Part shown: positions 1-6,640 of the stretch, in pieces
How positions within the stretch are numbered: the stretch's first letter is position 1
How the letters are laid out: every line of letters starts with the position of its first letter
Assembly: GCA_022729635.1 (NCBI GenBank)
Contig: DZAU01000064.1
Location: 3,594-10,776, forward strand
Direction of reading: 5' to 3'
DNA length: 7,183 bases
Source of the DNA: Flavobacterium psychrophilum
Lineage (GTDB): Bacteria; Bacteroidota; Bacteroidia; Flavobacteriales; Flavobacteriaceae
The notes under the pieces: model-generated
What the model was told of the DNA's origin: nothing
The model's input: the letters and a program-made list of their open reading frames with translations, nothing else
The model's database searches: none
Translations under genes and position numbers: made by a program

Positions 1-107
1 TGAAATTAGATTTCGAAGGCGAATTCAATGCAATGATGGCAATGATGATAAAAGGGCCTATTTCGAAATTTATCGAAACATTGGCCGGAAATATGGGGAA
101 ATTGTAA
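1..107 (+). CDS. 3' end of a probable SRPBCC/START-like family protein (partial)
   Basis: An open frame enters from the left edge (codons in phase from base 3) and stops at TAA 105-107. About 34 residues are visible; they are rich in Met, contain the stretch EFNAMMAMMIKGPISKF and end in TLAGNMGKL. An amphipathic C-terminal helix of this kind fits the last helix of SRPBCC (polyketide cyclase/START-like) proteins, and I recall such a gene beside biotin ligase in flavobacteria. That identification rests on memory of similar sequences, not on a motif that can be proven from this fragment. The gene is convergent with birA; the spacer between them holds a palindromic repeat. Coding status is fairly sure, the family assignment only moderate. 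Confidence 0.55.
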   Translation, partial: KLDFEGEFNAMMAMMIKGPISKFIETLAGNMGKL

Positions 108-123
108 GAGAATATTCTTCTAA

Positions 124-233
124 ATTTGTCATTCTGATCCCGAAAGCTTTCGGGAGAAGAATCTCATTAGTTGCTCACATTATGAGATTTGCTTCGCCTG
201 TTCGCTCGAGTCTCCTGTGTCGAAATGACAAAT
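124..233. repeat. Hairpin-forming intergenic palindromic repeat
   Basis: The element is bounded by a perfect 10-bp inverted repeat, atttgtcatt (124-133) and aatgacaaat (224-233). Inside it, aatctcat (160-167) pairs perfectly with atgagatt (182-189) around a 14-nt loop, so the whole element can fold into one long imperfect stem. The left arm additionally carries a perfect 18-bp palindrome (138-155, core cccgaaagctttcggg). The right arm has the sequence gcttcgcctgttcgctcgag, which is not complementary to the left. Sequences with GTCATT/AATGAC ends and a CCCGA..TCGGG palindrome recur between genes in many Flavobacteriaceae genomes (recalled knowledge, not searched here). Lying between two convergent genes, it could also act as a bidirectional terminator. 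No ORF is present in 108-250. Confidence 0.75.
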
Positions 234-250
234 AATAATGTTTTTTGCTA

Positions 251-979
251 TCAATACAACATTTGAATTTTTTTAATATCAAATTCAGAAACCGTATCAT
301 TTTCCAGAAGAACTTCGAGTTTTCCAATTGGAGAAATCCCCTGAATAATTCCCATAAAATTTTGTTGATTTTCGGCTGTAAATGGCATTGGAACTCCTTT
401 TTTGTAGAGTTTATTAGTGTATTCTGATAGTAAAAAATCTGATTTTTGATTCCAAAATTGTATATTTTGTTCCAACTTTTCGACTATTTTCAAAAGGATT
501 TCTTCCTTGTCAAAAGTTTTATTACAAATTAAGACCAATGAAGATGCTTTTGGCAAATTTTCAAAATTAGTTTGATTTACATTCAAACCCAAACCCAGAA
601 TAGAAACAATACTTCCGTCGCTTTTTATACTGTTTTCAATCAGAATTCCGCCTATTTTTTTATTATATGACATTATGTCGTTTGGCCATTTTATGGATAA
701 TTCGGGAATATTTAAGTTTTCTAAAACCTGAATTACCGAAACGGAAACAGCAATATTAATATCAAAAATTTGGTTAGTACCTGATATAAAGTCTTTAACC
801 AAAACACTCATTATTAGATTTTTACTAGGTTCTGAATCCCAAACTGAACCCATTTGCCCCTTGCCTTTTGTTTGATTTTCGGCAGTAACGACCGTGAAAT
901 TTTCTAATAATAGATTGCTCGATAACCCTTTTAGGAACTCATTTGTAGAATCTATGGCATCGAGTTTGATTAATTGCAT
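251..979 (-). CDS. birA: Biotin--[acetyl-CoA-carboxylase] ligase, monofunctional (no repressor domain)
   Basis: This cytoplasmic enzyme activates biotin with ATP to biotinyl-5'-AMP and transfers it to the conserved lysine of biotin carboxyl carrier proteins such as AccB. The 242-residue protein has the catalytic-domain landmarks in order: substrate-binding STN (11-13), the biotinyl-AMP loop GKGQMG (39-44) followed by SVW, KWPND (97-101), a lysine-rich KKIGGILIE segment (107-115) carrying the conserved ligase lysine, and GLGLNVN (129-135). A small C-terminal domain follows (about 195-242). The N-terminal helix-turn-helix of E. coli BirA is absent, so this is a class I ligase that should not repress transcription. 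The loop reads GKG where many homologues have GRG, a conservative change. The start at 979 puts the catalytic core right at the N terminus, as usual for short ligases. It is transcribed divergently from rsfS. Confidence 0.95.
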   Translation of the reverse strand: MQLIKLDAIDSTNEFLKGLSSNLLLENFTVVTAENQTKGKGQMGSVWDSEPSKNLIMSVLVKDFISGTNQIFDINIAVSVSVIQVLENLNIPELSIKWPNDIMSYNKKIGGILIENSIKSDGSIVSILGLGLNVNQTNFENLPKASSLVLICNKTFDKEEILLKIVEKLEQNIQFWNQKSDFLLSEYTNKLYKKGVPMPFTAENQQNFMGIIQGISPIGKLEVLLENDTVSEFDIKKIQMLY

Positions 980-1022
980 TTGAAGTTATTTGAGTATTTG
1001 AATTTAATATTTTGTTAAGGTT

Positions 1023-1030
1023 CAAAAATA
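1023..1030 (-). promoter_or_regulatory. Candidate -7 element for birA
   Basis: Read on the minus strand these bases are TATTTTTG, a full match to the Bacteroidota -7 consensus TAnnTTTG, and they lie 43 bases upstream of the birA start codon. No clear TTG -33 element sits at the usual distance, and the region is AT-rich, so a chance match is possible. Confidence 0.35.
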
Positions 1031-1044
1031 ATCACAAAAAATGG

Positions 1045-1052
1045 TAACTTTA
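1045..1052 (+). promoter_or_regulatory. Candidate -7 element for the rsfS-ftsH unit
   Basis: TAACTTTA matches seven of the eight positions of TAnnTTTG and lies 21 bases upstream of the rsfS start. A weak TTC (1021-1023) is found 21 bases upstream where a -33 TTG would be expected. The short distance to the start codon implies a very short leader. It shares the intergenic region with the candidate birA promoter on the other strand. Confidence 0.4.
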
Positions 1053-1073
1053 CACACTTATTAAAAATAATTC

Positions 1074-1445
1074 ATGGTAAAAAAGACAATAAACAATGAT
1101 GTTCTACTGGCAAACATCATCAAAGGAATAGAAGAAGTAAAAGGAAATGACATAGATATTCTGGATTTAAGAGAAATAGACACCGCCGTTTGTGACTATT
1201 TTGTAATCTGCAACGGAAATTCAAATACTCAGGTTAACGCCATCGTTAACTCCATCCAAAAAACAGTTTCAAAAGAATTAAAGGACAAACCTTGGCATGT
1301 TGAAGGTTCTGACAATGCCGAATGGGTTCTTATGGATTATGTGAGCATTGTGGTTCACGTTTTTCAAAAACACATTAGAGAATATTACAACATTGAAAGC
1401 CTTTGGGGCGATGCTAAAATCACAAAAATCGAGAATAAATACTAA
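1074..1445 (+). CDS. rsfS: Ribosomal silencing factor RsfS
   Basis: RsfS (Iojap/DUF143 family) binds protein L14 (uL14) of the large ribosomal subunit and blocks joining with the small subunit, lowering translation under nutrient limitation. The 123-residue product has the usual family length and shows the conserved landmarks: ILDLREIDTAVCDYFVICNGNS (29-50), with the DYFVI strand, PWHVEG (73-78), WVLMDY (84-89), the VVHVF strand (93-97) and YYNIESLWGDA (104-114). These are the segments that form the L14-binding face in characterised members. The ATG at 1074 gives a normal N terminus with a helix before the core. The gene ends 15 bases before ftsH and is very probably cotranscribed with it; no terminator lies between them. 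Confidence 0.96.
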   Translation: MVKKTINNDVLLANIIKGIEEVKGNDIDILDLREIDTAVCDYFVICNGNSNTQVNAIVNSIQKTVSKELKDKPWHVEGSDNAEWVLMDYVSIVVHVFQKHIREYYNIESLWGDAKITKIENKY

Positions 1446-1460
1446 AGAAATACATCTATA

Positions 1461-3383
1461 ATGGCAAAAGATAATAATCCAAATTCGAATAAATTTAAAG
1501 TAAGTCCTTGGCTGGTTTACGTTGCAATACTTTTAGTATTTATGGCAATAAGCTTTTTGACTGGTGGCTCCTCTTTTCAAGAACCTGTTCGATTAAAATC
1601 TTCCGATATTGACTCCATGTTAGACAAGGGGCAAATCAAAAATATTATTATTTTTTCAAATAAAGAAGCCGAAATTTATCTTTCGGATGCCGCTTTAAAA
1701 GATCCTGCCAATAAAAAAGTAGCTAAAAATGTATTGGATCAGCCCAACAAAGGACCTCATTATATCACAAAATTTGGTGATCAAAAATCCTTTGAAGAAA
1801 AATTAATCAAAGCTAAAGCAGAAAAAAAATTAGTTACCTATGATTTTGATGAAGCAAGCAACTGGAGTGATATTTTTATTAGTCTTTTGCCTGTCATCAT
1901 TATCATCGGTGTTTGGATATTCATTATGCGAAGAATGTCTGGCGGTGGTGGCGGTGGCGGACAAATTTTCAATATTGGAAAATCTAAAGCCAAACTTTTT
2001 GACGAAAAAAATGATATTAAAACTTCGTTCAAAGATGTTGCGGGTTTAGAAGGTGCAAAAGAAGAAATTCAGGAAATCGTAGAATTCTTGAAAAACCCTG
2101 AAAAATATACCAATCTGGGCGGAAAAATCCCAAAAGGAGCTTTGCTTGTTGGTCCACCAGGAACAGGAAAAACACTTTTGGCGAAAGCCGTAGCCGGCGA
2201 AGCACAAGTACCATTTTTCTCTTTATCAGGTTCTGATTTTGTTGAAATGTTTGTAGGAGTTGGAGCTTCAAGAGTAAGAGATTTATTCAAACAAGCCAAA
2301 GAAAAAGCTCCGGCAATCATCTTTATTGACGAAATTGATGCCGTGGGAAGAGCCAGAGGAAAAAGTAATATTTCTGGCGGAAATGACGAACGCGAAAACA
2401 CATTAAACCAATTACTTACCGAAATGGATGGTTTTGGAACTAATTCGCATGTGATTGTCTTGGCTGCAACAAACCGAGCTGACGTTTTAGACAAAGCATT
2501 GATGCGTGCTGGTCGTTTTGACAGACAAATTTTTGTGGACTTGCCAGATATTCGCGAACGTGCAGAAATTTTCAAAGTTCACCTTGAGCCTTTGAAAAAA
2601 ATTGAAGGTCTTGATACCGACTTTTTAGCAAAACAAACTCCAGGATTTTCAGGTGCCGATATTGCAAATGTTTGTAACGAAGCCGCTCTTATTGCTGCAA
2701 GAAACAATAAAACTGCTGTGGATAAACAAGATTTTCTAGATGCTGTGGATAGAATTGTGGGCGGATTAGAAAAGAAAAATAAAATTGTTACTCCCGATGA
2801 AAAGAAAGCCATCGCTATTCACGAAGCCGGTCACGCAACAGTAAGTTGGATGCTCGAACACGCTGCACCTTTAATAAAAGTAACCATTGTTCCGAGAGGA
2901 CAAAGCCTCGGAGCAGCTTGGTATTTACCAGAAGAACGTTTGATTGTTCGAACAGACCAAATGCTTGACGAAATGTGTGCTACGATGGGCGGAAGAGCTG
3001 CTGAGAAAGTAACTTTCGACAGGATTTCGACCGGAGCATTGAGCGATTTAGAAAAAGTAACCAAACAAGCTCGTGCCATGGTAACCATTTATGGACTGAA
3101 CGAAAAAATAGGTAACGTAACTTATTATGATTCTTCAGGTCAAGGTGAATACAGTTTTTCTAAACCCTATTCTGAAGAAACTGCTATGATTATTGATAAG
3201 GAAATTTCGATATTAATAGAAAATCAATACGAAAGAGCAATAAAAATATTAGAAGAAAATAAAGATAAATTAAATCAACTTGCCGATATCCTGATTGAGA
3301 AAGAAGTAATTTTTAAAGATGATTTAGAAGCCATTTTTGGAAAAAGAACATTTGACTCTAATCTGGAAGAAGTAGTCTCTTAA
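1461..3383 (+). CDS. ftsH: ATP-dependent zinc metalloprotease FtsH
   Basis: FtsH is a hexameric, inner-membrane AAA+ protease that extracts and degrades damaged membrane proteins and selected regulatory proteins. The 640-residue protein shows an N-terminal membrane segment (about 15-34), an extracytoplasmic domain (about 36-137), a second membrane segment (about 138-156) and a seven-glycine linker (161-167). Next come the AAA+ core with Walker A GPPGTGKT (231-238), pore motif MFVG (263-266), Walker B IIFIDEID (286-293), and a second region of homology with arginine fingers R352 and R355 in RAGRFDRQ. The M41 peptidase domain carries HEAGH (454-458) and probable third zinc ligand D529 in ALSDLEK. 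All catalytic residues are present and the length is typical, so it should be active. Its 3' end is followed by a strong intrinsic terminator. Confidence 0.98.
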   Translation: MAKDNNPNSNKFKVSPWLVYVAILLVFMAISFLTGGSSFQEPVRLKSSDIDSMLDKGQIKNIIIFSNKEAEIYLSDAALKDPANKKVAKNVLDQPNKGPHYITKFGDQKSFEEKLIKAKAEKKLVTYDFDEASNWSDIFISLLPVIIIIGVWIFIMRRMSGGGGGGGQIFNIGKSKAKLFDEKNDIKTSFKDVAGLEGAKEEIQEIVEFLKNPEKYTNLGGKIPKGALLVGPPGTGKTLLAKAVAGEAQVPFFSLSGSDFVEMFVGVGASRVRDLFKQAKEKAPAIIFIDEIDAVGRARGKSNISGGNDERENTLNQLLTEMDGFGTNSHVIVLAATNRADVLDKALMRAGRFDRQIFVDLPDIRERAEIFKVHLEPLKKIEGLDTDFLAKQTPGFSGADIANVCNEAALIAARNNKTAVDKQDFLDAVDRIVGGLEKKNKIVTPDEKKAIAIHEAGHATVSWMLEHAAPLIKVTIVPRGQSLGAAWYLPEERLIVRTDQMLDEMCATMGGRAAEKVTFDRISTGALSDLEKVTKQARAMVTIYGLNEKIGNVTYYDSSGQGEYSFSKPYSEETAMIIDKEISILIENQYERAIKILEENKDKLNQLADILIEKEVIFKDDLEAIFGKRTFDSNLEEVVS

Positions 3384-3406
3384 TAAGAGAAAACACATAT
3401 TATAAT

Positions 3407-3448
3407 AAAATCTTAATTCAAAATTAACTTTTGAATTAAGATTTTTTT
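3407..3448 (+). terminator. Rho-independent terminator after ftsH
   Basis: A 17-bp perfect stem pairs 3407-3423 (core tcttaattcaaaa) with 3429-3445 (core ttttgaattaaga) around the loop ttaac, and a run of seven T (3442-3448) follows or is partly drawn into the stem. The stem is AT-rich but long. A matching A run on the left side means it may also stop antisense transcription. It begins 24 bases after the ftsH stop codon and separates the rsfS-ftsH unit from the LUD-cdsA unit. Confidence 0.85.
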
Positions 3449-3455
3449 ATCTTTG
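3448..3455 (+). promoter_or_regulatory. Candidate -7 element for the LUD-cdsA-psd operon
   Basis: TATCTTTG fully matches the Bacteroidota -7 consensus TAnnTTTG. It begins at the last T of the preceding terminator and would start transcription near 3460-3463, leaving a leader of about 30-35 bases before the ATG at 3495. The only nearby TTG (3431-3433) lies inside the terminator stem at 14 bases, shorter than the usual spacing, so the -33 part is uncertain. Confidence 0.55.
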
Positions 3456-3494
3456 GACGTTTTCAAATAACATATTAAACAGCCCTATAAAAAT

Positions 3495-4097
3495 ATGAGT
3501 CTTTTTAGAAAATTTTTTGGTTCAAATAATCCAGATTCCGAAGGAGAAAAAGATAAAGAATTTAGTAAGTTCTCTCCTGATAATGACGCACCATTAGACG
3601 AACAATTCATCTATAATTTCAAGAAAAATGGTGGAAAATTTTTGTATTGTGAAAATGAAGCTGAAGTAAAAGATCATTTTGAGAACATACTCGAGGAAAA
3701 TGACTGGTTCGAAAACGAAGCTTTATGTTATGATCCTGAACTATTTAATCATCTCGAAGAAAATAAAATCATCTATCACAAACCAAAACACCCTTCATTT
3801 CTTCTTGCAAATTGCGAAAATCTAATTGCTGACGAAGGTTCTATCTTGTTTTCTTCTAAACAAATTAAACAACATAAACCAAACGAACTCCCAACCAATA
3901 TCATTATTTTAGCCACAACAAGCCAAATTATTGCAACAAAAAGCGATGGTTTGAGTGTTATAAAAAACAAATACGTCAGAGATTACCCTACCAATATCAC
4001 AACAATAAAATATTTCGAAAAAGTCGAAGAAGAAGATTTTACCCAATACGGAAGCACAGCAAAAAATCTATATTTATTGCTTTTAGAAGACCAATAA
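3495..4097 (+). CDS. Stand-alone LUD-domain protein (LutC/YkgG-like)
   Basis: The 200-residue soluble protein resembles the LUD (DUF162) domain of LutC, a component of the LutABC lactate-oxidation complex. Seen in the sequence: a charged, low-complexity N terminus (about 9-37), then the core with CENEAEV (52-58), the nucleotide-loop-like ANCENLIADEGSILFSS (105-121), a hydrophobic strand IIILATTSQII (136-146) and the C-terminal GSTAKNLYLLLLED (186-199). The last segment corresponds to the S-x-TADIE-like end of LUD proteins. No LutA-like cysteine-rich protein or LutB-like iron-sulfur protein is encoded nearby. The gene is the first of a tight five-gene run with cdsA starting one base after its stop, so a lactate role is not supported by context. 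The family call is fairly confident; the substrate is unknown. Confidence 0.8.
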   Translation: MSLFRKFFGSNNPDSEGEKDKEFSKFSPDNDAPLDEQFIYNFKKNGGKFLYCENEAEVKDHFENILEENDWFENEALCYDPELFNHLEENKIIYHKPKHPSFLLANCENLIADEGSILFSSKQIKQHKPNELPTNIIILATTSQIIATKSDGLSVIKNKYVRDYPTNITTIKYFEKVEEEDFTQYGSTAKNLYLLLLEDQ

Positions 4098-4098
4098 G

Positions 4099-4953
4099 AT
4101 GAATGAAACACTAAAGAGATCACTATCTGGTGCTATTTACATCCTTTTATTGCTAGCTTCAATATTGTTTTCGGCGGAAAGTTTTTTTATTGTATTCGGA
4201 ATTTTTCTACTAATTGCAGTGGTTGAGTTTTGCAATTTAATTCAACTCCATAAAATCACTTCGCTACTTATTGCCTCCATAATTTATCTCTTATTTTACA
4301 AAACAAATCTCAAACAAGACGATTTATTTTCGGATGAAACGGCTCGTTACGCAACGCTTTCTGCACTTATTGTAACTCTTCTTGTTTCAATAAAAGGTAT
4401 AGTATTTCTTTTTGATGATATGAAAATAAAAATAAATACGCTGTCAAAATACATTTACCTCATTGGTTACATCATTCTTCCATTTGTTTTTATTACCAAA
4501 ATTCCATTTGGAGAAAAAGGATATAATCCAAAAATTATCATCAGTATTTTTATTCTTATTTGGACAAATGATACCTTTGCATTTATTGTGGGGAAATCGA
4601 TTGGAAAAAGAAAATTATTCGAAAGAGTTTCTCCAAAGAAAACCATAGAAGGTTTTATCGGAGGCATTGTGTTTGCTGTGTTGGCAAGCTATATTATTTC
4701 GAAATATTATTTTGAACCCAAGGAATATTATTTCAAAAAATCGATGATAATTTGGATGACAATTGCCTTGATTGTGAGTGTTTTTGGCACAATTGGCGAT
4801 TTAATTGAATCTAAATTCAAACGCATTGCCGGCGTAAAAGACAGCGGAGTCATAATGCCCGGTCACGGAGGCATTCTAGATCGACTCGATAGTGTTATAT
4901 TTGTGGCACCAATTATATTTTTATTTTACCAAATTCTAAACTATGTTTCATAA
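4099..4953 (+). CDS. cdsA: Phosphatidate cytidylyltransferase (CDP-diglyceride synthase)
   Basis: CdsA makes CDP-diacylglycerol from phosphatidic acid and CTP in the inner membrane, the branch-point precursor of bacterial phospholipids. The 284-residue protein is a polytopic membrane protein with hydrophobic segments at about 11-28, 29-47, 54-68, 86-105, 117-133, 145-166, 185-201, 217-235 and 264-281. The diagnostic family signature lies at 238-264: S238, K240-R242 region, K247-D248, then the PGHGGILDRLD end. It includes the Asp residues that bind the catalytic metals. The conserved upstream stretch WTNDTFAFIVGKSIGKRKL (155-173) and SPKKTIEGFIGG (178-189) are also intact. The start at 4099 lies one base after the LUD stop, and its 3' end overlaps psd by 11 bases. 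Confidence 0.97.
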   Translation: MNETLKRSLSGAIYILLLLASILFSAESFFIVFGIFLLIAVVEFCNLIQLHKITSLLIASIIYLLFYKTNLKQDDLFSDETARYATLSALIVTLLVSIKGIVFLFDDMKIKINTLSKYIYLIGYIILPFVFITKIPFGEKGYNPKIIISIFILIWTNDTFAFIVGKSIGKRKLFERVSPKKTIEGFIGGIVFAVLASYIISKYYFEPKEYYFKKSMIIWMTIALIVSVFGTIGDLIESKFKRIAGVKDSGVIMPGHGGILDRLDSVIFVAPIIFLFYQILNYVS

Positions 4954-5599
4954 AGAAGGCGCTCAATCTATATTATTAGGCACAGTTTTTACTGCTGTCG
5001 TGCTCTTATTGTCTGATAAATTCATTGACACCAATTGGATCAAAATGACTGTTCAAATCAGTGCTTTCGTATTGTTAATCATCATTTTACAATTTTTCAG
5101 AAATCCAAAACGCAACTTTATTCTCAACGAAAACCAAATTCTGGCGCCAGTTGACGGAAAAGTCGTTGTAATCGAAGAAGTTTATGAAGGTGAATATTTC
5201 AAAGAAAAACGCATTCAGGTTTCCATATTTATGTCGCCAATCAATGTTCACGTAACCCGTTATGCTCTTAGCGGAATCGTAAAATTCAGTAAATATCATC
5301 CCGGAAAATTCTTGGTGGCCTGGCATCCAAAAGCAAGCGAAGAAAACGAAAGAACCACCGTTGTAATCGAAAATAAAACTTTTGGTGAAGTGCTGTATCG
5401 TCAAATTGCTGGCGCATTGGCAAGGAGAATTGTCAATTATGCCAAAGAAGGAATGCAGGTTATTCAAGGTGAAGATGCAGGTTTTATAAAATTTGGCTCT
5501 AGAGTCGATCTGTTTTTACCTTTGGGGACACCAATCAATGTTGTGCTAAACCAGAAAGCCATTGGCGGAAAAACCATTATTGCAACAAAAGTTAAATGA
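4943..5599 (+). CDS. psd: Phosphatidylserine decarboxylase proenzyme (short, membrane-anchored type)
   Basis: Psd converts phosphatidylserine to phosphatidylethanolamine at the inner membrane, using a pyruvoyl group made by self-cleavage. The 218-residue protein has two N-terminal membrane segments (about 8-24 and 36-52), then a decarboxylase domain with APVDGKVVVIEE (68-79; probable catalytic D71) and SPINVHVTRY (98-107; probable catalytic H103). The self-processing site is KFGSRVDLFLP (183-193): cleavage between G185 and S186 would leave a small alpha chain starting with the pyruvoyl derived from S186. The length matches the short Psd class (about 210-230 residues) rather than the roughly 320-residue E. 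coli enzyme. The start overlaps the end of cdsA by 11 bases, and its stop overlaps the next start as ATGA, so translational coupling is likely. No PS synthase gene is in the window. Confidence 0.96.
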   Translation: MFHKEGAQSILLGTVFTAVVLLLSDKFIDTNWIKMTVQISAFVLLIIILQFFRNPKRNFILNENQILAPVDGKVVVIEEVYEGEYFKEKRIQVSIFMSPINVHVTRYALSGIVKFSKYHPGKFLVAWHPKASEENERTTVVIENKTFGEVLYRQIAGALARRIVNYAKEGMQVIQGEDAGFIKFGSRVDLFLPLGTPINVVLNQKAIGGKTIIATKVK

Positions 5600-5859
5600 G
5601 TGAAAAAGATTTAGATACACGGTTTCAGGAAGCAGTTGAAATTGCCTCTAAAATGTCTCAGGCATCATTACCTCAAGATGTCCAGTTGCGACTTTATGCG
5701 TTTTACAAACAAGCCACTTTTAGAACGGCAAACTACAATCAATCTGAACATTTTGACTTAAGAAATGCCTTCAAAACCAATGCTTGGATTCAAATAAGCC
5801 ATTTATCAGTCGATGAAGCCAAAGAACAATACATAGAAATTATAAATTCCTTAGTGTAA
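5596..5859 (+). CDS. Acyl-CoA-binding protein (ACBP)
   Basis: ACBPs are small cytosolic four-helix proteins that bind long-chain acyl-CoA esters, buffering and delivering them to lipid-metabolic enzymes. The 87-residue product has the whole fold and little else: the N-terminal helix FQEAVEIASKM (10-20), the ligand-binding helix LRLYAFYKQAT (31-41) with the hallmark YKQAT, and KTNAWIQISHLSVDEAKEQYIEII (60-83), equivalent to the KWDAW...S..A...YI segment of animal ACBP. The loop between helices 2 and 3 is EHFDLRNAF in place of the usual GMLDFTGKAK-like segment. Its ATG overlaps the psd stop (ATGA), tying it to phospholipid synthesis. ACBPs are found widely in eukaryotes but in a restricted set of bacteria. 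Assignment is confident; the physiological acyl-CoA pool it serves is inferred. Confidence 0.93.
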   Translation: MSEKDLDTRFQEAVEIASKMSQASLPQDVQLRLYAFYKQATFRTANYNQSEHFDLRNAFKTNAWIQISHLSVDEAKEQYIEIINSLV

Positions 5860-5869
5860 TAAATTCGTT

Positions 5870-6640
5870 ATGAAAAAGATTAATTTTCTAATATCAAATT
5901 TTCTGCTAGTCACATTATTAATTTCCTGCAACAATAAAAAATACACCGAAGTGGTTGAAGTGCCGTTGCCAACTGCTCGGGAAAAAGTAATTATGGGAAT
6001 GCCTGACGATGTAAAGGCTGATGACGGCTCATTTCAACTAGAAAAATTGCCTTATAATTATGATGCTTTAGCACCAAATATTTCGGCATTTACTATGGAA
6101 AATCATTATTCTAAACATTATTTAACTTACACCAATAATTTAAACAAAGCCATAGCAGGAACACCTTTAGAGAATCTAACCATCGAAGAAGTCTTGGCAA
6201 AATTAGATACAAGCATTCCCGAAATCAAGAATAATGCCGGTGGCTATTACAATCATTCCTTGTATTTTAAATGTATGGCTCCAAAAGCCGGAGGACAACC
6301 ACAAGATACTTTGGCAACCGCCATCACAAAAAAGTTTGGTTCTTTTGAAAACTTTACCACTGCATTCAAAGACGAAGCAACGAAACAATTTGGTTCCGGT
6401 TGGGTTTGGCTCATTGTGGATAAATCAGGTAGTTTGCAAGTTACAAGCACCCAAAATCAAGACAATCCTTTGATGCGAAATGCCCTTATTCCTGGAAAAC
6501 CAATTCTAGCCCTAGACCTTTGGGAACACGCTTACTACTTGGATTATCAATACAAAAGAAAAAATTATGTAGATGCTTTTTTCAATGTAATTAATTGGAA
6601 AAAAGTAAGCGAAAATTATGAAGAAGCTTTGAAGAAGTAG
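5870..6640 (+). CDS. Lipoprotein superoxide dismutase, Fe/Mn family (Mn-type signature)
   Basis: The enzyme dismutates superoxide to oxygen and hydrogen peroxide. The 256-residue precursor begins with a lipoprotein signal (MKKINFLISN..., hydrophobic to residue 19) and lipobox LLIS-C with C20 as the lipidation site, followed by a linker of about 35 residues. The dismutase domain starts near LEKLPYNYDALAP (58-70). All four metal ligands are visible: H79 (MENHYSKHY), H129 (YYNHSLYF), D216 and H220 (DLWEHAYYLDY). The second-sphere pattern, NNAGG (121-125) and Q197 in STQNQDNPL, is that of Mn-dependent enzymes. Y126 replaces the His common in NNAGGHANH, so metal use could be cambialistic. No acidic surface-export signal follows the Cys, which suggests a periplasm-facing anchor. 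The gene starts 10 bases after the ACBP stop and probably ends the operon. Confidence 0.95.
   Translation: MKKINFLISNFLLVTLLISCNNKKYTEVVEVPLPTAREKVIMGMPDDVKADDGSFQLEKLPYNYDALAPNISAFTMENHYSKHYLTYTNNLNKAIAGTPLENLTIEEVLAKLDTSIPEIKNNAGGYYNHSLYFKCMAPKAGGQPQDTLATAITKKFGSFENFTTAFKDEATKQFGSGWVWLIVDKSGSLQVTSTQNQDNPLMRNALIPGKPILALDLWEHAYYLDYQYKRKNYVDAFFNVINWKKVSENYEEALKK

Noticed and set aside
245..427. A 60-codon plus-strand open frame opposite the 3' end of birA
   Set aside because: The minus strand encodes the intact C-terminal domain of the biotin ligase; the plus-strand product is Phe/Asn-rich shadow sequence.
1925..1965. Seven-glycine tract of FtsH as an unusual repeat expansion
   Set aside because: A Gly-rich linker after the second membrane helix is usual in Bacteroidota FtsH proteins, and the reading frame is intact on both sides.
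1838..2049. Open frames on both strands around the Gly-rich linker of ftsH
   Set aside because: They arise from the repetitive glycine codons (giving poly-Pro on the other strand) and overlap the conserved second membrane helix and linker of FtsH.
2069..2575. A 168-codon minus-strand open frame inside ftsH
   Set aside because: It lies entirely opposite the AAA+ core of ftsH, its product is Ser/Pro/Lys-rich without any recognisable domain, and the plus-strand frame has every expected catalytic motif. It is a coding shadow.
5087..5467. A 126-codon minus-strand open frame inside psd
   Set aside because: It is antisense to the conserved decarboxylase core, is rich in Phe and Asn as expected from reversed codons, and has no plausible promoter or family.
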